Position numbers and translations under genes: made by a program. Positions 1 through 10,661 of a DNA stretch of 64,000 bases are shown here, piece by piece (positions within the stretch are counted from its first letter, which is position 1; the number at the start of each line of letters is the position of its first letter). The DNA comes from Lycium barbarum. Its lineage: Eukaryota > Streptophyta > Magnoliopsida > Solanales > Solanaceae. The DNA lies in NCBI RefSeq assembly GCF_019175385.1, contig NC_083341.1:21398203-21462202 (forward strand). Direction: 5' to 3'. The notes beneath the pieces are model-generated. The model ran no database searches and was not told the DNA's origin. It was given only the letters and a program-made list of their open reading frames with translations.

Positions 1-44
1 AATTTATGCTCAACATTAGGCAACTTTAAGAGAAGGTCCATTTA

Positions 45-541
45 ATGGACAGACCTCTGCCTAAACCTGGGTGCAAGTTAATAAATTATAATATCAAACT
101 GATGTCACGACAACATCTAAAGGTGACATTTGGATTCTTAAGAGGAGGGCAAGGAGGAGCATGTAGGAATACTGACCACTACATAAGCTATTATAAATTA
201 GTGGCTGAGAGAAAGCGAACAATCACAATGTACAACGGCCCGAGCGAGCAATCACAAGGTATAACAATCCGAGTGACCAGACTTAACATAAATGTTGCCA
301 CTGGAGCATTTATCGGAAACATTGTCCGAGAATAATGCAACTTAGCGTATTAAAGAAGCTCCTTTACCGGCAACAGTTGGAGTCAACTACTCTGTATCCC
401 TTGATTGACTGGTCTAATGAAAGCCAAGACGTGCAAGTTGCCCCAACCATTCCAAGAATTCTTTTTAAAAATAAACCAGCTGACGCTGTTATTTTATTTA
501 AAAATTACAGGAAAATACATTTTTATAAAAAACGAGGTTAG
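45..541 (+). other. Unassigned ORF pair at left edge
   Basis: Two consecutive open frames (45-335, 96 aa; 335-541, 68 aa) overlap by one base at a TAATG-like junction. Their composition is more balanced than the AT-rich DNA after 541. The first ends in a fairly ordinary globular-looking stretch (TGAFIGNIVRE) and the second is basic at its C-terminus (HFYKKRG). I do not recognise either. They could be exons of a gene entering from the left edge or an old transposon remnant. No splice sites or promoter were identified. Confidence 0.2.
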
Positions 542-1185
542 ATAAATATTTTTCATTTATTTTTTAACAAAACATCGACTGCATCGATAGGTTTCTGTAT
601 ATTTTTATTTGGCGCAAAAACATCCGACTAATAGACAGATGGTATGCCTCGAAAAATATTCCACAAATTTTCGTGAAAATAACAGATGAATGTCGGTCAG
701 TTTTTATTTTTGAAGAAAAAGATGAAAGATATGCCACGTCGATTTCCTTCTAAAAAAATTGGACCATCCGGCTCCGTCGGTTTATCAAGTAATTTTAGTA
801 GTTAATTACCAAGAAGCAAACTAACCAAAAAAAAAAAAAAAAAACACGTCCATTTTACCTATAAATACTATAAAAGTCGCGATAATTGATAATTAAATAT
901 ATTTCAATGACATGAAAGATCGCGGTCAAAGAAGACATTAATTTTTCTCTTCTAACTTTACCCTTATTTAAATAAATGCAATTTTACATAACCAAGAAAT
1001 CATTAAATTGATACTTCTTTTTCAAAGCATTTGATTAAGGGTAAGTTAGTAAAAACACTTCTTACTTTCTAGGAAAAAGTTATTTTTTAACGGCGTCCAA
1101 GCTAAAAACACCACCTATTATGAAACGGATGGAATAGATTGAGACGGAGGGAGTAGGTTATTCTTCATAACACAAGTATGATATA
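542..1185. other. AT-rich intergenic DNA
   Basis: No coding signal seen. A lone Stowaway-like right end (GACGGAGGGAGTA) lies at 1143-1155, probably the remnant of a broken MITE. An A-rich tract lies at 826-844. Confidence 0.5.
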
Positions 1186-1454
1186 CTCCCTCCATTTCAA
1201 AGTAACTACCGTTTTAGGTCTTTTCACGCCTATAAAGAAAAAGAATAAATGCAAGGTATCATTTACTAAGTTGTTCCTATTTATTAGATATATCTTGAGA
1301 ATTAAGCACAGTTAGGAAAAAGAAGTATTGTAGTTCTTTGATACAAGTGTATAGTTGGAAACATTTATTAATTATTGTCTTGAATTTTAAAGAGACAATT
1401 TTTTTTAAACAACTTTTTTTCACCAAAAAGACTCTTATTTTGGGACGGAGGAAG
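1186..1454. mobile_element. Stowaway MITE
   Basis: A 269-bp element begins CTCCCTCCATTTCAAAGTA and ends with the inverted counterpart TTTTGGGACGGAGGAAG, flanked by TA on both sides (1184-1185, 1455-1456). The TIR sequence and TA target are those of the Tc1/mariner-derived Stowaway group. The internal sequence resembles the copy at 19120-19382, including a shared 'cctatttattagat' stretch. Non-coding. Confidence 0.85.
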
Positions 1455-1636
1455 TATATGGTAATTAAGTTAAATACTGTCTTAAATAGTGCACTGGTAG
1501 TGTAGTTCCATAAATAAGCTTAAATCCAATGAATCTCATCCTTTTTCTGTATTGCAATAAATGAATGAGTGATATATTATAAAAGCAAGTTTTCTTAATG
1601 ACTAATCCAATTAAGTAATTAGTAAATTACAGGCTA

Positions 1637-1747
1637 ATGGAGGAGTACAACCCGGAGTGCATATCCATTCACATTGGCCAGGCTGGTATTAACCTTGGTA
1701 GTTCTTGCAGGGAACTTTACTGGAACTTATCCGAGAGAGAAAACTAA
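1637..1747 (+). pseudogene. alpha-tubulin N-terminal exon fragment
   Basis: Reading from the ATG at 1637, after a diverged or inserted start, the frame gives ECISIHIGQAGI followed by a stretch aligning to the tubulin segment around GNxCWELY. It then diverges and stops at 1745-1747. This is the extreme N-terminus (beta-1 strand and nucleotide-binding loop) of alpha-tubulin, and no more of the gene is present. A splice-acceptor-like TTACAG lies just before it, so the fragment may derive from the intron/exon junction of a genomic tubulin copy rather than a cDNA. The first 67 bp recur at 3163-3230. Confidence 0.75.
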
Positions 1748-2259
1748 AGTTCTCTTCTCATTTCGTGTGTGCCACAAATATATGAAGAAGCCTGCAAACA
1801 TTCAATCTTTTTCAGTTTTTATTCAATGGCTACACTAATTAGTAGTAGCATAATTAACTTTTATGTGTAACATTTTCACGTCTTAACTTTATTCCTTTTA
1901 CTTTTCGAACGTGATTAACTCTAAATAGACGATTAAGATCAGAACACATCGATTGGTAGTTCGGAACATAAAAACATATCATTATCGACCAATTGTTCAA
2001 TTGTCATCCGTGTCCCAACCAGTTACAAATTAATCAATCAATTATATCTCAATTTATGGATAATCTCCCAATATCATGACTTCTAATGAGCTATGCTATT
2101 AAAGCCATTGCTCACACTATGAAACAATGCGGAGCGCCAGTTATTGCTTCATTTTATGCGTTGGATTAGCAGGGTCGTCTCAATAACATTGGGGGCCTAA
2201 AACCAAACTTCAAACAGAGGCCCTAATTTTTTTAAAAGGAAAGATCATCATATTTATTT

Positions 2260-2455
2260 TTATTTAACGTATACTTTTCTAACTTTTTCAGATGCAAAGT
2301 TATTAATTAATGTTTTATAATCGATTTGTTCTAACAATTCCTTTTCAATTGATAATATACCTAATCCATTCAGTCTCTCTTGAGACATTACACATCTTAG
2401 ATAAGATTTTGTCAATTATAATTTTGAAAAACTTCTTTCGGTGAGGCAACAATTT
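2260..2455 (-). pseudogene. hAT transposase C-terminal fragment
   Basis: The minus strand encodes the end of a zf-TTF/hAT-type transposase: TERSFSKL, one in-frame stop, LTKSYLRCVMSQERL and then NGLGILSIEKELL, ending at a stop at 2260-2262. This is the hAT C-terminal dimerisation domain, where the (A/T)ERSFSKLKLIKSYLR and MSQERLNGL blocks are family hallmarks. No upstream catalytic region was seen, so this is a relic. Confidence 0.8.
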
Positions 2456-2593
2456 ATATATAAAATACATCTTTAAGGAAAAAATGGGATTATTAGCCTT
2501 ATAGTCGAACCATCCCTGTGGATTATTTGTTGGATGCTAAAATTAGATATTTTAACTAAAACTTAACTATTAGCACTAAGTTCATATGTCATA

Positions 2594-2845
2594 CTCTCCC
2601 TCCGTTTTAATTTGTTTGTCTTACTTTTCTTTTTAGTCCATTTAAAAAGGAATGTTTATTTCGCTTTTTGACAACTATTTAATTTCAACTTTAAATTCCA
2701 CGTGGCATGTTTAAGACCGCAAGATTAAAAGTCATTTTGGTACATTTTACGTATCTAAAATTCAAGAAAAAATTCAAAAGTCTTCTTTATTTTCTTAAAC
2801 TCCATGTCAAGTCAAAATCAGACAAACAAACTGAAACAGAGAGAA
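2594..2845. mobile_element. Stowaway MITE
   Basis: A 252-bp element bounded by CTCTCCCTCCGTTTTAATTT and the inverted match AAACTGAAACAGAGAGAA, with TA at 2592-2593 and 2846-2847. The first bases of the inside ends pair further (TTTGTTTGTC with GACAAACAAA). Non-coding. Confidence 0.8.
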
Positions 2846-3162
2846 TATATGCTTAGTATACTTAATTTCCCATAAATTGTTTCTTTCGCTTAAAAGAAGC
2901 GTTACTTTACTATTCACTTTACGCTTTAAGCGTTATTACTTCTTTGCACTTTATAATTTTAAAAAACCATTGCTAATTTGCTACTGAACCACATTAACCT
3001 GTCAGCCAAACCAAATTGACCATCCTCAAATTATGTTACAAGTCGAAATAGAGTAAAGAGATGACAAAATTCTATTGAGCCAAATGGAAAAAACCTCAAT
3101 CTAAACTAACTGGGCCAGTGTATTTGCATAGACCGGTCATTTGCACTTTTGTCCAATTAGTC

Positions 3163-3230
3163 ATTAAGTAATTAGTAAATTACAGGCTAATGGAGGAGTA
3201 CAACCCGGAGTGCATATCCATTCACATTGT
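3163..3230 (+). repeat. Second copy of the tubulin-fragment 5' end
   Basis: About 67 bp identical to 1610-1676. It runs from the intron-like ATTAAGTAATTAGTAAATTA through the ATG into the codons for SIHI, then breaks off. The identity starts and stops abruptly and neither edge shows TIRs, so this looks like a local template-switch or repair duplication. Confidence 0.8.
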
Positions 3231-3886
3231 CCAAATATTGTATAGGACTAAATCAGTGGTTACATAAAATAGGACCTTTCGTCGTTACATAACAATAAAA
3301 TTAAAGTAACAATCAAAGCAAACATTGTATTTAAACTAACAACATAATATAATACAATAGGTAACAACCATCCAAACAAGTTGTAAATGATTATGAAATG
3401 TTAATCTATATAATTTTAAAAGCGTGAATATATATGTTAAATAAAAAAAGATTATCTTAAAAAGAATAGTTAAAGTTCTTCTTTTCATAAATACATAAGC
3501 TAATGAAAAAAATGTAAAGTTTGTAGGAAAATATGTGATCGACGAATATACACTTTTAGTTTAATTTTATCGTAGTTGTGTTGGCTATTTGGTCAACTAA
3601 AAATATATCACATATTCAAAATAGAGTTCCAAAAAAATATTATTGCTGAATTTCGATTCCCAAACTAATTAACTTAACAAGTCTTTGCCATCACATAATT
3701 CAAAAGTAATTAACTTAAAAATCTTTGTCATCACATATGTGTCCTTACCATCACATATTAAATTTACTACATATCCCATGTTAATTATTCACAAGATATA
3801 ATACTGCATAATTCACATATTCCCTACAAATTATTAATTAGTTAATATAATTTATCTTTCATTTCAAGAATAATGACTAATTTAGT
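3231..3886. other. AT-rich stretch upstream of the PMD gene
   Basis: No coding signal or recognisable element seen. It would hold the promoter and 5' UTR of the gene that starts at 3887 or 3909, but no TATA box could be picked out with confidence against the AT-rich background. Confidence 0.4.
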
Positions 3887-6800
3887 TTGTACAGACCGGG
3901 CTCTTTCATGGATCCGAATGTTCCCCCTGGGCCCGATGCTCCCCCAGCGCCCGATGCTCACCCGGGGCCCGCTGATAGATCAGTATTGTCTTTGCAAGAC
4001 AATCATAGGTCAGAGTTATTATGGGTCGGTACTATAGGGATATCTACTAGGCTCTATCCCCGTAGGCTGCAGGGAGCGGACTCTTTTACGCGAGCACCCC
4101 CCACACCCTCGCGTGTTGGAGATATTGTTTCGGGGCGGTATCTACCGCTGCGTGTCCGTTGGTTGGGTACAGCATGATTGGGCGCTCATCACGGCCATGG
4201 TTGAGCGGTGGAGGACAGAGACACATACCTTCCATCTTCGCACTGGTGAGGCCACGATTACACTTCAGGATGTGGAGGTCCTCTTTGGATTGCGGGTAGA
4301 TGGAGAGCCACTACACACTTGGTACGAGCCTACTCCTGGTCAGACGTGGGCGACAGAGTTGACTAGGCTCACCCACTTCGTGCCTAATGCTAAGGGCCAT
4401 ATTTCGGGACAGAGTCGGTTTAAGATTAGTGCACTCTGCACTTATTTGGAGGGTCTGGATCCGGTTGACGACGGCACCCCGCAGAACGATGTTGATCGTC
4501 ATGCCCGTTTGTACCTGCTTATTATATTCGGGGGCATCTTATTCCCGAACTCATCGGGTGCTTTTCTCAGCTTACGTTATTTGGTTTTCTTAGAGCATCT
4601 GGACCGCCTGGGAGACTACAGCTAGGGTGGTGTTGTTTTGGCGTATCTTTACAGATGCCTGTGCCGAGCGTCTATTGGTGTTGTCAGAGATGTGTGTGGA
4701 TTTTTTGCTCTTCTCCAGGTAATATTTTAAGTGTACCTTCCTTTAATGTAGACAAACCTCTTGAAATGACAACTTAAAAATCGTATTTTCTAATATCGCT
4801 TACAGTTATGGGCGTGGGAGAGGATGCTGCCTTTTCAGCCCGTACCTAGGCATCACCTCGAGATTGACATGCCTTATGTGAGGAGGTGGACAGAGGGTTT
4901 TGACCGAGATGTGGATGCGCACCACAGTATTCTTCCATTCCGGGACCAGCTTGATCACATGACGGACGATACGGTAAAACTATTTAAATTTATATTAATA
5001 ATTTAATTAAACGTCTTTTCTACTTGGTGATCACTGATTTGTATTTATATGTTATGCAGCTATTTATATGGACGTCGTACGCTGCTATATTAGATGGTGT
5101 GCCGCCCTTCTGTAGGGCAGGTCAGGGGGTTTGGAGGTCGCGGTATCTATTGATACACCTGGACATTGTAGAGGCTCACATGCCCGAGCGTGTCTTACGA
5201 CAGTTTGGGCATACACAGAGTATACCCCCTGACGTCCATCATGAGCTCCGACACTACCAGCGGGACGATCGGGCTGCCGTTGATGATGATTTTCTGGCTT
5301 TCATGGATGTCCAGCTCCACCGTTGGGAGAACAGGTTGGGCACTTTAGCGGTGGTCGGCCATTTGACTCCCATTGAGCATTACATGCGCTGGTATCATTA
5401 GATCACACGCCCGATTGATCGGCAACCCAGCTTTGCGTCCCCCTAGGGATGTAGGATACTCAGCACTCGCGGGGCAGTACGAGGCATTGGTAAGTTTATC
5501 GTATTTAGATTTATTTAATTGCATTAATTGTTACGTTTTAAAAATAAACTTTTTTTTTTCTGTTGAACACAAATGCAGCTGGTGGCCGTACAACGTTTAC
5601 GCATCTTGGAGTTAGAGCATATGCCTTACCCTGGGCTTGCGAGGCTTGCCGCGGAGATGGTATGGATATCCGAGGATGGTATCCGGCAGGCAGGCGAGAT
5701 TAGGCGCAGGGAGGAGCCTGTTCCGGAGGCTGAGTATCAGGCAGTGCCAGGAGGAGAACCGGGTGCTCCCAGAGGAGGAGGCCATGCTGGCAGAGGACGC
5801 TGTGCTGCCGGAGGACGCCATGCGCGTAGAGGACGCGGCGCTGCTGCTGGAGGACCTGGTGGTAGAGGACACCATCTGGTAGATGAGGCGGATGAGGTCG
5901 ATCCCATTCGAGAGGGCGTTCACGGTCTAGTCCATCCGCAGTCGTTCCAGGCCGGTGGCAGCTCACATGGGGACTCACCTACGTTTACGCCGGAGCTCTT
6001 ACTTGTTGAGATACCCGGGTCTTCATCACAGCCGAGTCAGAATGCATACATGGATGAGCGTGATAACGTTGATTGGGCAGCGTTACGCGCTTCATTAGCT
6101 TATGAGCGGCCTATGAGGAATTTAGAGGGAGCCAGGATTCTTGACTTCGATGAGTTTTTGATCCCGGTTAGTATTTAAAATACTTATTTGTTCCTTTAAA
6201 ATTATTTATTTTAAATATATATATGTTACTCATTATTTAGTAATATTTTATATTTTAGGATTTGACGCCAGCGGGTCCACCAGAGTCACCCACTCAGGCG
6301 TTTTCTCATGGGTCCGCCGAGCCAGCGATGTCTTCCCATATGACTATCGAGCCACAGGTAAGCATTTTATTAAAATTTATTTTATTCAATATAAGGTCAA
6401 TATTTAATATACATATTTGATTATTTAAAGTACTTATTTTAAATATGTATGTTACTTATTATTTCATTTTTTTTCATATTTTAGGATTCGGCGCCAATGG
6501 GTCCACAGGAGCTACCCATTCAGGAGCATTCTCATCAGCCTACCGAGACAGAGGTGTCTTCTCATGAGACTATCGAGGCGCATGTAAGTTTTTTACTTAA
6601 AACTAATTTTATTCAATATAAGGTAAATATTTAGTTAATTTTTATAACCTTTACTTGGACTTCGAACAGCATCTTGTCTAGGAGACTACCTCATATTCAC
6701 CACCACACCCATTTCAGGAGCCTACAGACCCATCTCAGGAGCCTACTCAGGCGCCCGTTGACACACAGGTTTGATTAAATAAATAACATTAATGTGTTCA

Positions 6801-7099
6801 ATATAAATAAGAAATGGTACTAATTACTATATATTTTTTAGGTTCATCCTTCGGCGCCTGCGGTGGCAACTCCTGACGAGGAAGAGGTCGAGTTTCCAGA
6901 CCTAGCTCAGCCTGAGGTTCTGAGCGTGCCAGCGGGACTAGATCCCAAGAAGAAACACGTTCTAGTTAAGGGCGCAAGAGCTAGTGGAAGAGGAGATGAT
7001 CATGACTTGGAGCGCCCGGTTATTAAGAGGAAAAAAGGCGATGGAGACGATGGCGAGGGCGACGATGGCGAGGGCGGGTGGGGATGGTATGAGCCTTAG
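3887..7099 (+). pseudogene. Plant mobile domain (PMD) gene, 8 exons, partly broken
   Basis: Inferred exons: 3887-4718 (likely start 3909, MDPNVPPG), 4806-4973, 5060-5489, 5579-6166, 6259-6357, 6485-6583, 6682-6768 and 6842-7099, all with GT-AG borders; the exons outside the two frameshifted ones are in phase. The PMD (aminotransferase-like, often misnamed 'phosphatase 7 long form') is recognised by WALITAMVERW, GEATITLQDVEVLFGL, LWAWERMLPF and DMPYVRRW. The second half is a Gly/Arg/Ala-rich segment (exon 4), Pro/Gln/Ser/Thr-rich repeats (exons 5-7) and a basic/acidic tail with PKKKH and KRKKG nuclear-signal candidates, ending GWGWYEP. Lesions: a frameshift in the C6 run 4097-4102; TAG at 4623-4625 where the family has Trp; TAG at 5399-5401; and a 1-nt shift just after it. 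PMD proteins occur both in transposons and as domesticated nuclear silencing/genome-stability proteins (MAIL1 group). This copy looks transposon-derived and non-functional as a full protein. The exon model is by eye. Confidence 0.8.
6259..6680 (+). repeat. Tandem duplication of one PMD-gene exon with introns
   Basis: Exons 6259-6357 and 6485-6583 are both exactly 99 nt, both start GAT and share GTCCAC(C/A)(A/G)GAG, TTCTCAT and CATATGACTATCGAG / CATGAGACTATCGAG blocks. The introns behind them also match (GTAAG start, then TTTTATTCAATATAAGGT(C/A)A). The unit is therefore exon plus intron, duplicated head to tail at a period of about 226 bp, each unit adding 33 residues in phase. Confidence 0.8.
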
Positions 7100-7590
7100 G
7101 CCTAGGGATAGTCTCCGACATACTACATGTGGGACCCATCGTCGATACTGTATATACATTAGTGTTGTACAATTTATCATAAATATTATATATTTTTTGC
7201 ATATTTATAAATATTATCTTAGTCTTTATTATTGTTTATAGTTTCACATCCTAAATTGATAATAATAAAAAAAAATGTGACACATTCGAAATAAAGTTAA
7301 GCATTAATTTAAAAATAAGACAAAACCCTAAAAGATAAATAACTTAAAGCTAATGACTACAAGTCTTCAAACAAAAAAGGACTTCGAGCACTTTTCAACC
7401 ACTAAAACGACAATCCAAAGTATTGCGTATTCTTGATGTGTTGAGCCTATTTTATTAATTGTACAAATATAACTAGAGTTTTATATAAAATATTGAAGTT
7501 CCGGAATCTCAAAGCATGATTAATATAAGGCTAAACTATGTAAAAATGATAAACTATGTTAAAAGGAGTGAAAATGTAATGTTTTGGAAA
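7100..7590. other. PMD-gene 3' flank
   Basis: AT-rich, with no coding signal. It would contain the PMD gene's 3' UTR; AATAAA-like and AATAATAAA strings around 7257-7268 are candidate poly(A) signals. Confidence 0.4.
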
Positions 7591-7815
7591 ATGGCGGAGT
7601 CCTATAGCGCAATATTTTACTGCGTTATAGGTGAGAGAAAGATTTCTATAGCGCAGTAAAATACTGCGCTATAGTACTTAACGGCTCCGTCTCGGTGAAG
7701 TGCTATAGCGCAGTATTTTACTGCGCTAAAGGTACTTTTGTAACATTTTTTTATTGGGGTATTTTGGTTCAAAATGATTTTTTTGGGGGCATTTTGGTTC
7801 CGGACTCTGACATTT
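7591..7815. repeat. Palindrome cluster around CTATAGCGCAGTA
   Basis: Three near-perfect palindromes of about 27-29 bp, each half reading CTATAGCGCAGTA and its complement, lie at 7601-7627, 7646-7675 and 7702-7731. A T/G-rich tail (TTTTTTATTGGGGTATTTTGG and a similar second block) follows to about 7810. Each palindrome would fold into a long hairpin as RNA or single-stranded DNA. A diverged relative with the same order of parts lies at 46890-47105. No family could be assigned. Confidence 0.65.
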
Positions 7816-7904
7816 ACTCCATTCTTATTAAATTATTTGTCGTGGGTACTAAAAATAGTCATCTCAAATTATTGTCTTTTAGAAGTTCAAGGCACAAGTA
7901 ATTA

Positions 7905-8748
7905 CTCCCTCTGTCCAATTTTACATGTCATGTATGTGAAATATTGAAGTTAATTTTTTGGAAGAATAAATATCATAGATATTTAGAAGAATATCTAGAA
8001 TGGTCTAGTGTAGCATCTTGGATAATTATCTTATAGAAATATCTTGATATTCCGGAGTATTATTAGAAGATAAAGGTTGCTAGAATTTTCTTGTAGATGT
8101 GTCTAGAAGAGTATCTAGAATCATTCATAGATAACTATAAATAGGGATGGTCTTATACATTTGTAATCAATTCAATTGTAAGTCATTCAAGCCAATTCAA
8201 GAGAGTATTCTTCCATTACAAAGTTCTCCTTTCTATAGCTTCCTCTTCTTTAGTTGAATCTTCCGATCTTAGTTAACGATCATAGGCTAGCAGAAAGTCT
8301 CCCCGTATTATTTTTTCTTCTACTATTTCTCTACAATGTATTGACTTAGCACGCCTATTAAGGAACCAAAAATAGAATGACAATGTTACCACATTACCCC
8401 TATTTATTTCTAAGTAACCTAATGATTGAAATCAATTAAAGCTTACCAGAAAAATGTGCGCAACTAATTAAATATTGGATTCTAACAATTCACGTATCCC
8501 ATAAAAAAATAGTTCTAGAACCAAAATTTTCATATCTTTTCATCTTATACAAAGTGTTGGAAAAAGGAATTCGAAAATCTTATAATTCCAAAGTGTTTGA
8601 AAAAAGAATTGGAAAATTTGACTTATTAATACTATGGGTATAATTGGGAAAAAAGGGTAAACTGTCTCTTGGTTTTCTAAACTAGACAAGTAAAAATTGG
8701 CAACTATTTATAAGTGGTATATAGGACAAGTAAAAATGGACGGAGGGG
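7905..8748. mobile_element. Stowaway-like MITE split by a solo LTR
   Basis: Ends are CTCCCTCTGTCCAATTTTAC and its inverted match AAAAATGGACGGAGGGG, with TA flanks at 7903-7904 and 8749-8750. Removing the LTR and one target duplication (406 bp) leaves a 438-bp MITE. Confidence 0.75.
7935..8335 (+). mobile_element. Solo LTR (401 bp) inside a MITE
   Basis: Begins TGTGAAATATTGAAG and ends TTTCTCTACA, with the 5-bp target-site duplication ATGTA on both sides (7930-7934, 8336-8340). A TATA-like CTATAAATAGG lies at 8140-8150, followed by a leader-like region. The short size and lack of an internal region fit a small copia or TRIM LTR left by LTR-LTR recombination. The strand is inferred from the TATA box and the TG..CA orientation. 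Confidence 0.85.
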
Positions 8749-8750
8749 TA

Positions 8751-9265
8751 TTTTTTTCTCATCTTACCCTTGATCGAATTTTGTCATTAATGGAGATGAC
8801 ATATAAATAGAGTAAACATTCAATAGAGAGAGATTATAATTTAGACAGGGTAAAGTTTGTCAAATACCCCCTCCTACAGGACGTATAAAACAAAAAAGTA
8901 AAAGATAATTTGACACGGAAGGAGTGTTTATTTGACTGATCACATAGATAGATACCTCAACTTGACCTTCACTTTCAGTATTCATCGTGTGTGTTTTGAA
9001 GCTTGAATGAATTTGTTGGCATGTTCATTGAGTGCTTATCATTGTTGTCTTGATTTGGATTAATATGCAAAATAGAGGCTTGAAATTTGGACGAAGAAGA
9101 AGAAAGTGAGTAGGGAAGTGAGGTCTTTTTGAAAAAGTGTTTCTAAAACAAATTACACATGTCATTTTTTTGTTTGTTTCTTTGCCAAGTCATTGGCAAG
9201 TGCAACTCACGCATTCAACCTCCTGAATGACTGTGTTAACAGGGCCAACTTAAATCAAGATAAGG
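8751..9265. other. Intergenic, no gene seen
   Basis: AT-rich DNA with two weak MITE-end-like strings (CCCCCTCCTACAGGACG near 8868; GACACGGAAGGAGTG near 8914) that may be a decayed element. No coding signal. Confidence 0.4.
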
Positions 9266-9272
9266 TTTCTAG

Positions 9273-9474
9273 GAGCCTGTTTGGATGGGCTTAAAATAAG
9301 CAGCTTATAAGCTGTTTTCAGCTTATAAACTGCTTTATATAAGCTAAACCAAACGGGCCTAATTATTTTTTTGGGCTTATTTTATGCACAAAATAGCTTT
9401 AAGTTGGCCAGCCAAACACTAAAAAAAACTGAAAACAGCTTATAAGCAACTTATAAGCCAATCCAAACGGGCTC
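9273..9474. mobile_element. TIR MITE (GAGCCTGTTTGGATGGGCTTA ends)
   Basis: A 202-bp element. The left end GAGCCTGTTTGGATGGGCTT pairs with the right end AAGCCAATCCAAACGGGCTC, flanked by TAG on each side. Inner GCTTATAAGCTG and CAGCTTATAAG blocks extend the pairing. Superfamily uncertain (hAT or PIF/Harbinger type). Confidence 0.75.
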
Positions 9475-9867
9475 TAGATGGTTACAAAAAAAGTTGGGTG
9501 TTCAAAAGTCAGTGAAGACCAAGTTAAAGTGTCTATCTATGTATACTGCCTGTTTATTTATTGTTGTAAAATTATAGCCGCTTCCTCCTTAAAGAAACTA
9601 TTCATTAGAAGTTGACTCTTGAATTAAGGGAATGAGAACACAAAAATCTTTTAATTTGGTCAAGAAAAAGACTCCATCATCCCGGATTGAAGGATTCTGG
9701 GTTATCGAGTAGTTCTTTGTCTATAAAGACTGAAGTTGCCTTGTTAGGTGCTCCATTTTATTTTCTAATAAGTTCATAGGTATTGCCTAAAAAGAAACAG
9801 ATTTTGGATGTGTTTGGTACAAAGGAAAATATTTTCAAGAAAAATGAGTTCCTTACTTATTTTAATG

Positions 9868-9960
9868 TGTTCGATAATTCCTCAGGACGTATTACGGTTT
9901 TTCACCGAGGGGGTGGGTCGAAGCGATTGCAGCAAAGAATTGATTTGAAACGAAGCTCGG
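9868..9960 (+). pseudogene. rpl2: Nuclear fragment of mitochondrial-type rpl2
   Basis: Within an open frame 9783-10001 (72 aa), residues read SSGRITVFHRGGGSKRL followed by QQRIDLKRS. This matches the start of the mitochondrial ribosomal protein L2 as known from plant mitochondrial genomes, and differs from the plastid L2 (GGGHKRLYRKIDFRR). The upstream part (MPKKKQILDVFG) and the downstream part do not match L2. It is a short insertion of mitochondrial DNA, or the remnant of a transferred gene, not an intact ribosomal protein. I cannot say whether the 72-aa frame is expressed. Confidence 0.75.
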
Positions 9961-10428
9961 AGAGAAAGAGCATTCTAAAAGCTAAAAGCGTAGAAGACTA
10001 GATTGTCAGATGCAGATGTAGTAGTAAGATCTCTATCTCTAGAGAAAGCATGAGGGTTTTCTAAAAGCCCGCAAGCAAGAAATTTTATCCTAAAAGAATT
10101 TGTACATAATCTAGAAAATACTATGGGAGATGGGGTGGGGTGGGAGGCAGGGGTTGGGATGGTGTGGGATAGGGGTGAAGATGAGGTGCAAATTAGAAGG
10201 TGGGAAGGAGACAATCAATGTGGAATGCCACTTGTGGAATTTGTTTTGCCTACTCCCATTAGGAAAATCATTTTCCTTATTTTTAAGGAATTTATTTTTC
10301 TAAAAAAAATATTTTTCAAAAATTTTGACCAACCGAATATGAGAAACCATGAAATACGTTTTATAGAAAAATAAAGCATTGACCGAAATTATAACTCTTC
10401 TAAGGCAGAAAGAAGGTTAATCACACCT

Positions 10429-10626
10429 CATGTAATCCAAACCCGTCAACCGGTTCAAACTGGACCGGACCAGTAACCGGTTACGGAACCGGCCGGTTTC
10501 CGGTTAAAAAATCGAAACTGGCCACCAGTTCCGGTTTATCGGTTTGAAACCCCAAACCGGAACCGGTCCGGTTCAAACAGTCCAAAACCCTTTTTTGTTT
10601 TGTTTTTTGTATTATATATATATAAC

Positions 10627-10661
<35 letters not shown>

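Noticed and set aside
5612..5978. Minus-strand frames opposite PMD exon 4
   Set aside because: Shadows of the GC-rich Gly/Arg coding exon on the plus strand.
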